Assembly: GCA_033239005.1 (NCBI GenBank)
Contig: BSQZ01000101.1
Location: 432,001 to 496,000 of the forward strand
Reading direction: 5' to 3'
Source: Lamellibrachia satsuma
Taxonomy: Eukaryota > Annelida > Polychaeta > Sabellida > Siboglinidae
Length of the DNA: 64,000 bases
The notes below the pieces were generated by a model that made no database searches, was not told the DNA's origin, and saw only the letters and a program-made list of their open reading frames with translations. The position numbers and the translations under genes were made by a program. Of the stretch, positions 49,514 to 60,966 are shown piece after piece; within the stretch, counting starts at the first letter, position 1; each line of letters starts with the position of its first letter.

Positions 49514-49680
49514 CTAGGGACCCCCTGCAGGGTAACGCTTGCCCCTTATGCTGCGGTGGGTGAGAAGAGGAACAATTGCGACATCAGAATCGAGACGAAG
49601 CTTCGCTGCCTGAGAGATGTCCGCCCTGTACACCAGCAGCGCGTCCCTTGTCATGATTAACAGTTGCTTGTTGACGCCTC
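49514..49680 (-). CDS. TEP/A2M-like gene, terminal exon (C-terminal extension)
   Basis: The acceptor TTTTACTAATTGCAG precedes the exon at 49,680. Two bases complete the Arg codon split after the 50.6-kb exon. The peptide RGVNKQLLIMTRDALLVYRA continues DISQAAKLRLDSDVAIVPLL to TAG at 49,514. With the Cys-rich exon before it, this may be a small netrin-like (C345C/NTR) tail like those after some TEP and complement proteins. The resemblance is structural guesswork. It shares the 3' intergenic space with the lectin gene. Confidence 0.5.
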
Positions 49681-49734
49681 CTGCAATTAGTAAAACATAA
49701 AAATTACCTGCGCAATTCATTTAGCACATCATGA

Positions 49735-49815
49735 ATCAGGTTCATTGATATTCAAATGAGCAGTGTGTGAATAGTTTCAGTAATGTGTGCAGTCAGCTTA
49801 ATAATAATTATAGTG
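49735..49815. repeat. ~80-bp dispersed repeat (pair with 53,492-53,572)
   Basis: GAATCAGGTTCATTGATATTCAAATGAG and the following GTGTGAATAG...AGTAATGTGTGCAGTC match 53.5 kb in order. Confidence 0.75.
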
Positions 49816-50424
49816 AGTACTGATGTCAAAAGCCTTTGGTGTATAGATGCGTAGTCCGCCTATCATAAAAAATAATTATTCTTCGACCGCTATAAGTTTG
49901 TCATTCAATATTATACCGCTGTGATGAAGACAAGAAAATATGTACTTTGTAAAAAAACAAACAAACAAAACTGTTTAAAATGGGATATCTAAAAATGCAC
50001 ATGATGTGGCCGGTATGTGTAAAAGTATTCAGGTTCGTTCAAACATGAACGGTCATAACATGTTACTTCATATGTGTGAAGGAAAAGTGTGTGTAAAGGA
50101 AAGTGATATCTTGCTGGATGCAGGAAGTAGCCTACCTGTGGTCAAGGGAGAACAAGTGCATTCTGGGGCCAGTGAGAACGAGGCTATGGTGAGCATGCTC
50201 ATCAGTCTGCCTTGACTGAATCGGATGTAACTTGCGATCGACAGATTGTTGTCTTCAAGCAAAGTCACCCAGTAGGCTGCAACAGAAGTATGACAATGAA
50301 CAAATGCATTGAACTACAGATTCAAACAAAGACTAAAAATAATACTCCTTCCTGGGATCGTAAAAGAACCGTTGGCGCCAGAGATGCAACGGGTTTAGGA
50401 GTAGCATAACAAACTTACATATAT

Positions 50425-50466
50425 ACATACATACATACATACATACATACATACATACATACATAC
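50425..50466. repeat. (ATAC)n microsatellite
   Basis: Ten or more perfect units. Confidence 0.97.
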
Positions 50467-50555
50467 ACTTGCTCGATTATAGTAGTAATACACGCACGCA
50501 GTTTCGCACACCCACGCAGGCAAACATGTATATTGACAGCTAATCAGCAACTCAC

Positions 50556-50670
50556 TATGCTTGCTTCCACAGAACTTTTCGTTGTCTATTTCATGGAGGA
50601 TGCTATAGCAATGAGGACAGGACGTGGCAGACGGGGGCGAGGCTGATGGCGCAGTTTCATTCTGGAGATC
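50556..50670 (-). CDS. TEP/A2M-like gene, penultimate recognised exon (Cys-rich)
   Basis: Acceptor TTTTTTTCGTAG; the open frame (phase 0) encodes DLQNETAPSASPPSATS, then CPHCYSILHEIDNEKFCGSK. The donor is CATA|GTGAGT with one base carried over. A Ser/Pro linker followed by closely spaced Cys is what is expected between the receptor-binding domain and a C-terminal NTR-like module. Phase does not match the 54.0-kb exon, so at least one small exon between them is unrecognised or lost. Confidence 0.55.
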
Positions 50671-50824
50671 CTACGAAAAAAACATTTAGCATCATACCCT
50701 GTACACACCTTTGAATTGTGTGGCAAATATCCTGCTGAATATACATACCTGATATAAAACAAAGCCCATAGAAAACATATTTTAAATCAACCATATTTAA
50801 GTTGTAAATTATTACTGTTGTGAA

Positions 50825-51575
50825 GACCCCCTAGTAGAAACTTACTACTTCAGTTTTGACCCCTACTAGAAACTTATTACTCCACTGCTGACCCCTAGTA
50901 GAAACTTAATGAACCTTTGATATTAATAATTAATACAATACCAAAACAATAACAAAAGTTATCGAAGTAGACAGTCTGAAACTTCAAACTGATTACTGTC
51001 ACACGCTTTCTTTTACACGCCTGTCTAATGGCACATGTCTAAATCTATGATAACAAAAATAGCTACAATTCCAGTTATGACCCCTAGTAGAAACGTACTA
51101 CTCCAGTTCTGACCCGTAGTAGAAACTTACTAGCCCAGTGCTGACCCTAGCAGAAGCTTACTACTCCAGTGTTGACCCTAGTAAAAGCTTACTACGCCTG
51201 TGTTTACCCTAGTAGAAACTTATTATTCCAGTGCTGACCTTAGTAGAAGCTTACTACTACAGTGCTAACGCCTAGTAGAAGCTTACCACTCCAGTGCCGA
51301 CCCCAAATATAAACTTACTACTCCAGTGTTTAACCCTAGTAGAAGCTTATTACTGCAGTGTTCACCCTGAGTAGAGGCTTACTACTTCAGTGCTGACCCC
51401 TAGTAGAAACTTACTATTCCAGTGCTGACCCCTAGTAGAAGCTTACTACTTCAGTGCTGACCCCTAGTAGAAACTTACTACTTCAGTGCTGACCCCTAGT
51501 AGAAACTTACTACTTCAGTGTTGACCCCTAGTAGAAACTTACTACTCCAGTGCTGACCCCTAGCAGTTGTGCTTC
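50825..51575. repeat. 32-bp minisatellite
   Basis: The unit CCCCTAGTAGAAACTTACTA+CTYCAGTGCTGA occurs about 18 times. A gap of unrelated DNA lies at about 50,910-51,075, after which the array resumes. Confidence 0.92.
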
Positions 51576-52159
51576 AGTCTTGACAATGATGTCCTCCTGC
51601 ACAGGCACTATTTGTTCAGGAGTGCACAAAATTTTGTGTAATCATTGCGACTAAAGCAACTCAACTAGACACAAATGTCAAATTACTGCCGCATTTTTTT
51701 ATTACATAGTCACAAATTCAAGCCCTGATACATATTATGTTGACTTGCTGTCAAGGCTCAGTTATTTACGTATATTTAATTTAAATACACTGCAATGGAG
51801 GTATCGAATCTGAAAATACATAACTCATTTTAAGTGTTGTAAAATTATGTCTCAGTCTTCAGAGTCTGTGTGAAAGGATTAGGGCTTTTTGGTTTCGGGT
51901 GAGAGCAAACATTTCTGACACCAGAGTTTGAAATACAATTTTGTAGAGAAGCACATATAATGAAAAACTATGTCAAGTTTGATAAAACAAAATTATATCA
52001 TAGTTACTGCGAGACGTAGTTTAGTGAAACTGAACCAAACTTGTATTGCTGCATCTTGGCTGAGAAGTTACAAGATGGCTTCACAAAGTTTAGTTAGACT
52101 AACTATTCCTGCCCAGCATGGATGCTTTTTTCAGTGCCAATATCTGCTTTACACAGGAT

Positions 52160-53400
52160 ATGAAGACTACTAGTTCTACTACCACTACCTCTCCCTCTAC
52201 CTCTACCACTACATCTACCACTCTCACTACCACTAACTCTACCTCTCCCTCTACCTCTACCACTACATCTACTACTCTCACTACCACTAACTCTACCTCT
52301 ACCACTACCTCTACCACTACATCTACCACTCTCACTACCACTACCTCTACCTCTACCACTACCTCTACCACTTCCACTACCACTATCACTACCTCTGCCA
52401 CTCCCACCACCACTACCTCTACCACACCGACTACCACTATCTCTACCACTGCCACTACCACTACCACTCCCACTACCATTACCACTACCTCTACCTGTAC
52501 CACTACCATTACATTTACCACTACCACTACCTCTACCACTACCTCTACCTTTACCACTACCACTACCTCTACCAATACCACTACATCTACCACTGCCACT
52601 ACCACAACAACAACCACAATCACTATCACTACTTCTACCACTAAAACTATCTCTACCTCTAACTCTACCACTACCACTACCTTTACCACTACATCTACCT
52701 CTGCCACTTTCACTACCTCTACCACTGCCACTATCACAACCACTACCATTACTTCTACCACTACCACTACCTGTACCTCTAACTCTACCACTACAATTAT
52801 CACTACCTCTACGTCTACCTCTACCACTACATCTACCTCTACTACTACCACAACCACTACCTCTACCTGTACCACTACCGCTACCTTTACCATTTCCACT
52901 ACCACTACCTCTACCACTACCTCTTCCAATATCTCTTCCACTACTACTACCTCAACATCTACCTCCACCACTACCACTACCTCTACCATGTCCACTACCA
53001 CCACCACCATCTCCACCACAAACTCTACCACTACCACTACCACTACCCCTACCACTACCACTACCTCTACCTCTACTCTACCATTACTTCTACCACTACC
53101 TCTACCTCTAACACTACCACTACCTCTACCCCTACCACTACTTCCACACTACCTCTACCACTACCACTACCTCTACATTACCTCTACCACTACCTCTACC
53201 ACAAACATTACCACTACCTATACGACTACCTCTACCTCTACTCTACCAATACCTCCACCACTACCACTATCATTACCAATACCACTACCTCTACCACTAC
53301 TTCTACCTTTACTGCTACCGCTACCACTACCATTCCCATTACCACTACCTCTATCACTACCACTTCTTCTACCACTATAACTACCACTAAGATAACCTTG
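52160..53400. repeat. 1.24-kb CTACCACTACCTCTAC low-complexity array
   Basis: Irregular mixtures of ACT, ACC and TCT triplets. No stop can be built from these words, so a 420-residue Thr/Ser-rich plus frame and a 320-residue Val/Glu-rich minus frame are automatically open. Both are shadows. A mucin gene is unlikely: there is no signal peptide, no Cys-rich domain and the frame slips near 53,080. It lies in a TEP intron. Confidence 0.9.
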
Positions 53401-53491
53401 CGACAACATATTATTCAATTAGTAATTGCAAACTTGCAATTAAATACTATTATTGCCAACTTACAGCTCCTTCTTCAAATGATTTTCATCT

Positions 53492-53572
53492 CGAATCAGG
53501 TTCGCTTATATTCAAATCAGTAGGGTATGAATAACTTAAGTAATATGCACAGTCGGTTTAATAGCAGAATAC
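53492..53572. repeat. ~80-bp dispersed repeat, second copy
   Basis: Matches 49,735-49,815; see the first copy. Confidence 0.75.
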
Positions 53573-54024
53573 AGTGGAACCTCACTAATAATGTGACGAT
53601 TCGCCAAAGTGACCTGAATAGCGAGGTGACCGTATTAGCGGGTCTAAATGTCATATACTTTACTGTAATGGAAATAATATGTAACTATCCAATAGGTGGC
53701 CATTATATCAAGGTGGTTTTATTATTGAGATGATCGTAAAGCAAGGTTTGACTTTACAAACCTTTCTTAAAATCATCAAAACACTCTGATCGTTAAATCG
53801 GTTAACTTACAAAAGTGTGAATAATATTGTTGTAGTTTGTCCGATTTCATAAAAAATAACACATTAGAGCAGGGATGTTACAGTGGATGATACTAGGTAG
53901 GTCTGATTTTTCACGAAATGATTCTGAAATGAGTTGAGCAAAAAAATCGAACTGAGAGGTTGCTTTATGAATGTGTTTATTGTATTCATTGTTTATATCT
54001 ATTGTGTCATGCTGTGAGGAATAC

Positions 54025-54127
54025 CTTTCTTGTAGTAGTCGTAGACGACAACAAATGCAGGTTTTGTCTCTTTCACTTCCTCTTCTTGTAATACATTGAA
54101 CGAGAAACACTTCGCCTCACGAGTCAA
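54025..54127 (-). CDS. TEP/A2M-like gene, receptor-binding-domain exon
   Basis: Acceptor TAGTATCTTCAG-type (AG at 54,128); phase 0 from the 55.66-kb exon. Encodes LTREAKCFSFNVLQEEEVKE and TKPAFVVVYDYYKK. The VLQ...V...KPA.V.VYDYY pattern is a hallmark of the A2M-family receptor-binding domain near the protein C-terminus. The donor AAAG|GTATTC leaves one base. Confidence 0.85.
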
Positions 54128-54179
54128 CTGAAGATAGTATAAATTAAAAATACAAAGTCTGATTGTTATTATCGTAATC

Positions 54180-54860
54180 TCATGTCGTATTGCATAAACT
54201 CATGTCATATAGTATAATATCATTTTTAATAGCATATACTCATGTCATATAACATAAATTCATGTTATATTGCATAAACTCATGTTACGTAGCATAAACT
54301 CATGTCTTATAAAATAAACTCATGTTATATGGCATAAACTCATCATATAGCAAAAAATCATTTCATATAGCATAAACTCATGTTATATAGCATAAACTCA
54401 TGTTACGTAGCATAAACTCGGGTTATTTGGTACAAACTCATGACATATAGTATACTATCATATCATATAGCATCAACTCATGTCATATAGCATAAACGCA
54501 TGTTTTATAGCTTAAAGTCATGTTATATACATAAACTCATGTTATATAGCATAAACTCCTGTCACATAGCATAAACTCATCTCATGCAGCATAAACTCAT
54601 GTCATTTAGTATAAACTCATGTCTTACAGTATAAACTTTTGTCGTATAGCATATACTCATGTTATATAGTATAATCTCATGTTATGCTGCCCCATAAGGT
54701 CGATATTCATAGACAAATGATGGTCAAATAGAGTAAATGTGACATATAGCATAATCTCACATTACATATTGCATGAACTCATGTAATATAGCATAAACTG
54801 ATGTTATATGGCATAAACTCATGTTATATAATATAAACTACAGTATATCTGTTCCAACAT
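54180..54860. repeat. 20-bp minisatellite (AGCATAAACTCATGTTATAT)n
   Basis: About 30 diverged copies, interrupted by the left arm of the inverted repeat at 54.7 kb. Confidence 0.93.
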
Positions 54861-54952
54861 CTTGACCGTCCGGGTATGTTTTAATGAATCACATGTTTTA
54901 ACTTTAATTTGACCATCATTTGTCTATGAATATCGACCTTGTGGGGCAGCAT
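54684..54952. repeat. 46-bp near-perfect inverted repeat, 177-bp spacer
   Basis: The left arm 54,684-54,729 (ATGCTGCCCCATAAGGTCGA...) and the right arm 54,907-54,952 are reverse complements with one mismatch. The spacer consists mostly of the 20-bp minisatellite. It could be a foldback/MITE element or the product of an inverted duplication. Confidence 0.88.
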
Positions 54953-54999
54953 CTAATGTAAACATGATATTCGAGTCAAAACGTTCAAATTAAATATAT

Positions 55000-55640
55000 A
55001 ACGGTCAAATTATATAAAACATTCATTAAAACACATTTGGGTCGTCTAGATGCTAGATTCGTGATTTTACGATAACAATAGTATACTTTGTACGTTTAAC
55101 ATTAATGATGAGTACATTAACAATAAAATAATAAATTTTTCAACAAAACTGAAGTCCCTAACTAATTATTGGTGCAATCTTTCATTAATGTATTGTTCTA
55201 ATGACACATGTCTAAGTGTGTGATACAAGTGAGGTAGATGCAATTGTGTATATTTACACAGCTTGCATATATATGGGATAGATTTTTTTTAACAATTCAT
55301 CCACTATTATAAAACAATACTACGATAGTTTTACCAAACTTCATTGTCACATTTTACTTATTGATTCAGCCAAAGTGACTAAGGTGGAGGAAATCCCAAA
55401 TACAAATTATAAAATTTTTAATATAATGCAAATGAAGGATTTTTTTGCAAATTAGTATTTTTGTTTAATATCAAAAACTTTGTTCAAAGATGAACATAAT
55501 ATTGATGATCAACTAGAGTTTACATATTTTTTTTCTGATTCCAATATAGCCTTAATATTAAATAGGTAATTAATCTAAATGATCTATTTATTTCATATTT
55601 GTATATGTATTAATGTTGCATGTCCTCTGAAGAGTTACGT
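55000..55640. other. No recognisable feature
   Basis: Very AT-rich intronic DNA. Missing TEP exons were looked for here and not seen. Confidence 0.5.
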
Positions 55641-55663
55641 TCCTGTTATCAACCGTGGTCTAC

Positions 55664-55726
55664 CTCATCAAAGTAGAAGTTCACCATGTTGTTGTTTATC
55701 TCATATTTCTTCAAATTAACTCGCAG
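55664..55726 (-). CDS. TEP/A2M-like gene, receptor-binding-domain exon (start)
   Basis: A 63-bp exon bounded by TTATTTTACAG and GATGAG|GTAGAC, phases 0/0. The peptide LRVNLKKYEINNNMVNFYFDE fits the KKYE...V.FYFDE strand pair of the A2M receptor-binding domain, and it continues in phase into the 54.0-kb exon. Confidence 0.75.
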
Positions 55727-55870
55727 CTGTAAAATAAGACAATGGTGAAAAACAATCGTAAAACAAGACACTGGTAAAATGAGACAATTATGATGCAAGA
55801 CAATGGTGAAACAAGAAAATGGTGACATTAGACAATAGTGAAATGAGTGAAACAAGACAATGATGGACAC

Positions 55871-55930
55871 CTGTGCATGCACTGTGCCACGGTTCCCATT
55901 TAGCAAGATGATCTTTTTCATAGTCTTCAG
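55871..55930 (-). CDS. TEP/A2M-like gene, small exon before the RBD strand
   Basis: A 60-bp open stretch between GACTACTTACAG and CACAG|GTGTCC, phases 0/0. It encodes LKTMKKIILLNGNRGTVHAQ. It joins the next exon in phase but cannot join the thioester exon upstream, which ends with one extra base. Assignment rests on position and splice sites. Confidence 0.5.
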
Positions 55931-56219
55931 CTGTAAGTAGTCATAACTTCTCGGGATGTGTTACATTAATTTGTATAACTTAAATAAAAATATACCAGTT
56001 AAGACTCTCTTTGAAATAATACTTAAAATATATCATTGATACATCCCTCTTTGTAAAGGCATCCAACCAATTGAAAAAAATAATTTGTCTAAAGCACACA
56101 CAAATCTAGTGGCACCCATGCAATATACGTCTCTGCAGGTGTTGTCTATAAAAGAGGATTACCTGAAGGAAAATATATTGTGAATAGAAATATTGACATT
56201 TTGTACGAGTGGTGTGTGC

Positions 56220-56395
56220 AACAATGTGTACATTTGTGTATGTGCGCACATGTGCATGAGTTGAGTCTCATCTCAAAGACACATGAAAAGTGGGGTGAAA
56301 ACAATTTTGAAACGGCACCACGTGGTTGCGAACACTGGTCCTCTCGACTGACTGTCCGATGGTCTAACCACAGAGCCACTGCACTGATGCATACA
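56220..56395 (-). mobile_element. tRNA-derived SINE, minus strand
   Basis: The reverse complement has GTGCAGTGGCTCTGTGGTTA (A-box region, one mismatch), ACCATCGGAC, and GTGTTCGCAACC (B box). It is followed by a body containing TTTTCACCCCAC. It belongs to the same family as 42.3 kb and lies in the TEP intron where exons are missing. Confidence 0.65.
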
Positions 56396-56431
56396 TTCAT
56401 GTGATCGCAATGCCTTACGTAGATATCTTAC

Positions 56432-56614
56432 CACTTGTCATGTACTCTATGGCCTTTGTCTTGATTGGACTGCCCGAAGTGACCTGTGAAGTGCTGGTCA
56501 AGTACCGCAGCACGTATATGTTGGGTGTAAACAGGATCATTGTCTGCTCCCCGCAACCTGTTGGCATCTTCAGTAGCTTGTCCAGGCCAGAGAGGGTCGA
56601 ACCCATGACATCCC
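56432..56614 (-). CDS. TEP/A2M-like gene, thioester exon (GCGEQ)
   Basis: A 183-bp exon between ATTTTTCCACAG and AGTG|GTAAGA. It encodes [20 protein letters not shown], the thioester GCGEQ (codons at 56,544-56,558), then [19 protein letters not shown] and [12 protein letters not shown]. Cys and Gln form the internal thioester by which A2M/TEP/C3 proteins bind attacked proteases or microbial surfaces. Pro-x-Gly-Cys-Gly-Glu-Gln and the PNIYVL stretch are intact. In family members the next exons carry the rest of the alpha/alpha-barrel and the catalytic His or Asp; here they are absent. Confidence 0.95.
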
Positions 56615-57019
56615 CTGTGGAAAAATAATAGGGGAAATGTTAAATTAATTACTAAGTAGAGGCAGCAAAAAAGGATACCAACCATCCCTCCATATACCAA
56701 CCATCAACCGTCATATGACTGGCCCTAGAGCGGAACCACCGAGGAAAAAGAAAACCAGGCAGACCATAAAATAGTTGGAAGAGTTCAGTACCCGATGAGA
56801 CAAAGAAGCAGGGAACCACCTGGAAAGAAATGTAGAAAACTGCAAACAATAGAGTGTGTTGGATAAGTATAATTTTGGTCCTATGCTCTACTTTGAGCAA
56901 AGAGAATTACATAAGTAAAAGTTGCCAAGTCTACTACTTTGGGAAAGAGATCCCCTTCACTTTTGCTAATTTTGTCAAATCTCCTGCTTTCCCTTCTTAA
57001 TAAAAGTCTTGAAGTAATA

Positions 57020-57720
57020 AAATTGAAACATCAATTCCAATTCCGGAATTGTAACAGGAATTGGTGTTTTGTTTTTAAAAGTAACTGGAATTGGAGAAAA
57101 TGTAATTGGTATTTTCAAACACTTTTCAATTAGTTTTTCAATTAAATCAAGTAACTGTTTAACTTAAATTATTTGCTACAAATAATCAATAATGTTGTTT
57201 ATATAACATTTGTACCATAATATGTACAATAATATGCAGAAATTCAATAGTTCCTCTAAAATAGACATATTTTTGCGTTGAATATATCTAAGGTTCTATG
57301 TTCATATACTGTTATTTCGATAAGGAATTGATAAATGGAATTGGTATATGTAATTGGTATTTTTGAGGTGTACCATATTCAAAATATTAAGCGTACATAC
57401 CTTAATTAGCAAACACCCCATTTTTAATCAGCAGGATCCACTGTTACTGTAATTTGACTAGTGTGTAACATTTGAAAGGTGTCGCCATCTGCTGTTAAGC
57501 AGTTGGCACCACTTTTAATTGTTCTACACTAGTCATCAAATGACATCACTAGTGTTGAACAGTTACCTTATTGTGAAGAGAAACAAATGTTGGTGTACGG
57601 TTATAAAAACAGATTCCCTGACATTTTTCCATGGCTCAATTTTTATCATGGCGTACTGTAGGCTTCTTAGGTCGGATACGGTAATTGGAGTAGGAATTGG
57701 AATTGATATAATGTAACTGA
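57020..57720. repeat. Scattered GGAATTGG-type simple sequence
   Basis: Irregular GGAATTGGTA/TAATTGGTAT words at 57.03-57.12, 57.32-57.36 and 57.68-57.71 kb. No gene. Confidence 0.55.
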
Positions 57721-58143
57721 GGCTACCTGGGATAACCCGTGGCGCCTCTGGTGGATAACATAACATAGCAAGGAGAAATCTCGTGAGATTTTTTTACAGA
57801 TGTAACAACATGTAATTCGCACAAATCTTTTGCTGTGCGGAGAAACAATTGCATATATGTGCGAATGCATGCTCAATCATGTTCAACGTTATTCAAATGT
57901 CAGATCAGCCGATTTTAACATTCCGATGCTGTGATTTCTGTTTAATATCAGTAAGCGTTATTGTTGGTATGCTGTATTCTTCGCTGAAACTTATTCTTTC
58001 AACTCTCTAATTTGAGGCACAAGTTGTACTTCTGTCATCAATCAATCCCATGATGCATTGCGTTTTTACACGCCCGCAATTTAGCGATCAAAAACATGAT
58101 ATTCCGAGTAACGACTATTGACCCCAAGTCTGATTCTACGTAC

Positions 58144-58242
58144 CGATGACGGATACGTAACCTCTAGCAGAGCCTGGAACGACTTCAGCCAAGTTCTCAG
58201 CCAAGCGTAGAGACACCGGTTCCCTGATGGGACTCAGACGGT
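58144..58242 (-). CDS. TEP/A2M-like gene, exon before the thioester (CUB/MG link)
   Basis: Acceptor TTGTTGTTACAG, donor ATCG|GTACGT. Encodes RLSPIREPVSLRLAENLAEV and VPGSARGYVSVI. The LPxNxVxGSARxxVSVxGD pattern immediately precedes the thioester domain in A2M proteins. Phase joins both neighbours (G split with the thioester exon). Confidence 0.9.
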
Positions 58243-58517
58243 CTGTAACAACAAGGACCTCACAAGAAATGGTTTACAGAGGATCATAAGTCATGGGCCC
58301 AGGGTTAGGAGCCCAGGGGGCAAGTTAAATCTAGCAAATCTAGTCTGGTTCATTGAAATACGACCACTACTGGGTTTCTCAGACAAATGATGAGAAGGAT
58401 TTTCATGATGAGTAAGCTACTAAAAGCTTACTCATCACAACAGCTTGCAAGCACAAACAAACAATATTGCTGGTGCATACACTAACCCTGTGTTTTTAAT
58501 GAAAACGCAAGCAACAT

Positions 58518-59150
58518 ATACAATACAATACAATACAATACAAAACACATATATTGTGTTAAAATCTTCGGGAGACCCAAACTTGGCAGCGCACCAAAAC
58601 AAAAGGTGTTAAGCAGTTCGATAAGCAGTTCCAGTTGTAAAGAGTAAGATTGGCACGCTGGGGAGCTATGGACGATATGCAAGTTTAAACAGGTGGGTTT
58701 TTAGCTTATGGCGAAATGTTGTTATATTTCCTACAAATGTAACACTAGCAGTGTGTGATTTCCACACAGTCGGTGCAGCAACTGAAAAAGCACACAATTA
58801 AACGCTGGACACAAACATTGTTTATGATGATCTTATTTCAGAGAGCCAGACTGTATATGCCAAACAAGCTCACACAGAATCAACTGTCAAAATGCACAGA
58901 TCAGTATTTGAAACCGAGACAAGATAGTTTCCCATGTAAGTCTATTAGTTATTACATGTTTGTCAACAGCATTGTGGCATCGTTTAAACTTGCTTAGCAT
59001 CCACAGTTCCTCAGCTCCTCCAACTGTTTACGACAGGAATTGCTAACCGATTAGAAACTGCCCCTTTGTTTTGGTGTGCCACTGAGCTTTGGTTTTCCCG
59101 AGGATTTTAAAGCAATATAAGTGTTTTTATTGTATTGTATCATGAAGCTG
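58518..59150. mobile_element. Inverted pair of LINE 3' ends
   Basis: The plus-oriented text at 58,518-58,795 (AATCTTCGGGAGACCCAAAC, GCGCACCAAAACAAAAGG, then ...GGTGCAGCAACTGAAAAAG) matches the LINE tail at 35.03-35.27 kb. At 59,045-59,150 about 100 bp of the same terminal sequence returns in reverse complement, including AATACAATAC/GTATTGTATT ends. The arms face each other across ~430 bp. Confidence 0.75.
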
Positions 59151-59424
59151 AAGTGACAGCATCTTCACCAAAAAGACCATTTGAAATGAACCAGAAGAAC
59201 AAAGCAGGAGAATCACAAGAAACTTGCAGACAGTTTATAAATGAGATGGGCAATGCTGCTGATGTCACCACCTTGCATGTACTTTTTAAATAATACATAA
59301 CCAGTCAAAGTGTCTGGTGGAAATATGCTCACTGATTTCTAAGTGAGATCTTTACCAAGCCCCGTTAGACAATAAACAAGAGTGTTACATTTGCAAAACT
59401 AGTACACTCTTTGGCAAGTCTTAC

Positions 59425-59476
59425 CTGTTGGGCAGACAAACTGACTGTGTGTATACTCCACCTCTCTACCTTCCGG
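59425..59476 (-). CDS. TEP/A2M-like gene, 52-bp exon
   Basis: Acceptor TATTTGGTTGTAG, donor ACAG|GTAAGA. Encodes PEGREVEYTHSQFVCPT, the segment with a conserved Pro-Glu-Gly and Cys ahead of the CUB region in A2M. Phase 0 in, one base out, matching the next exon. Confidence 0.88.
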
Positions 59477-60007
59477 CTACAACCAAATAATACAAGTCAA
59501 TATTAAACAAGACCTAACAAAACTGCCAATATTCCAAACGGCACATGGACAAGGGAAGCATAGGCTTATCAATAGTCCACAACTTTCCATTTCTGTGCAG
59601 CCTCCCCTTGCCAGATTACATTTCTAACCAAGTGCATTTAGAATTGGAAGGCAATGCAGATGAATTATCATCCTTTGACGACAGCCATTTACCTTTTATA
59701 GAATGAATGCTTTCTAATATAAAACATTAATAAAAATATGTTTAGTATTATTTTAATTCAGACTAATTAAATAATAATAATATAAATAATTCGCAACCAG
59801 AGTTTGAATATTACTGATCTTCTCAGTTTAGAGAGGGAAGTTCTTCCTCTTTATATTTCCACTGCTTGTCACTTCTGATATGACACAGACTACAGTGCAG
59901 AAGTCATAACAGATGAGAACACTCTGAAATATAACTACGGACAAAGCCAACATAAACAGTTAGGCAGTCACATGTCAATGGATGTGACAGTTAATGACAC
60001 AACCTAC

Positions 60008-60106
60008 CTCAACCAACAGGACCCTGGTGACAATGTCACGTCCTTTTGACTCCGATACCATGTTCATTCCATTTCCACAAACACCATCTCTGTTGACAGA
60101 TTTGGC
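60008..60106 (-). CDS. TEP/A2M-like gene, 99-bp exon
   Basis: Acceptor TTTCCTTCTAG, donor GAG|GTAGGT, phases 0/0. Encodes AKSVNRDGVCGNGMNMVSES and KGRDIVTRVLLVE; the Cys-Gly and RDxVxRxLLVE pattern is typical of the A2M MG7/CUB boundary. Confidence 0.88.
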
Positions 60107-60639
60107 CTAGAAGGAAATTAAACCATGGACAATGTGCTAAAATAAGTAAATTAAAAATATAAAAAATAATCCAAACCAGACTGACTCATTTGTTACTGCA
60201 AAAATGTGTTCGTATTAAACAGTATTTTATTATATATTTTGTAAAAAAAACTACTGTCCACCAATCACATCAGATACACAGCAATTCTTGAATTGAAAAG
60301 ACATGACAAATGTTGTATAAGTATATGTCCGTTGAGGAATAATATTACACCTTTACACATTTATTCACCAAAGAGTCATTACAAATGATGTATAAGTATA
60401 TGTCCGTTGGGAAAATAAAATTACACGTTTACACATTTACACATGACAAATGTTGCACATGTTCGCTGGGGGAATGGTTATGTAATAATAACTTAAATAA
60501 ACTCCATAGTGAATCCAAGCTCATAGATACAAAGAACGTCGTCTTCAGTGAGAGCAACCACCAAGGACTTAGGACTTAGGACTTAGGATGGAAACATAAT
60601 TTAGAAAATATTTGTATTGAGATATTTGCAAAAGGTAGC

Positions 60640-60870
60640 TAGATTCAAAAGATTTTAAAGTGATGCCGACGTGTTCCAGATTTTGGGCGCAGTTACAGAG
60701 AAAGCACTTCCCCAGGTTATGCTTAGTTATCGGAACAAAAAAGCTGTTGTGAAATAGATGATCTGAGCTGCCTGGGATACTTGATAGATGCAGGAGGCTA
60801 GCCAAGTAGGGTGGTTGTTGTGTAGATATGTAAGAGTTGACAGTTTGTATATTATTACTTTATGTGCCCG
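60640..60870 (-). pseudogene. LINE RT C-terminal tail, in TEP intron
   Basis: The minus-strand frames read YLHNNHPTWLASCIYQVSQA and GSAFSVTAPKIWN, the same LINE 3' signature as 33.1 kb. 5'-truncated. Confidence 0.7.
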
Positions 60871-60966
60871 TGAGTAAATAATTATAAGACAGGCAGTGAA
60901 AAAAGCAATGAAACAATGATGAGAATGGATAAAATGAAACAGTTCTGTGATCAATGGGCCTCTTAC

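Noticed and set aside
49100..49660. 186-residue plus-strand ORF
   Set aside because: It consists of TGTACA minisatellite translation plus antisense of the TEP terminal exon.
52118..53380. 420-residue Thr/Ser-rich ORF (mucin-like) and its 320-residue Val/Glu-rich antisense partner
   Set aside because: The array is made of ACT/ACC/TCT triplets, which cannot form stops in these frames. There is no signal peptide or Cys domain, and the register slips.
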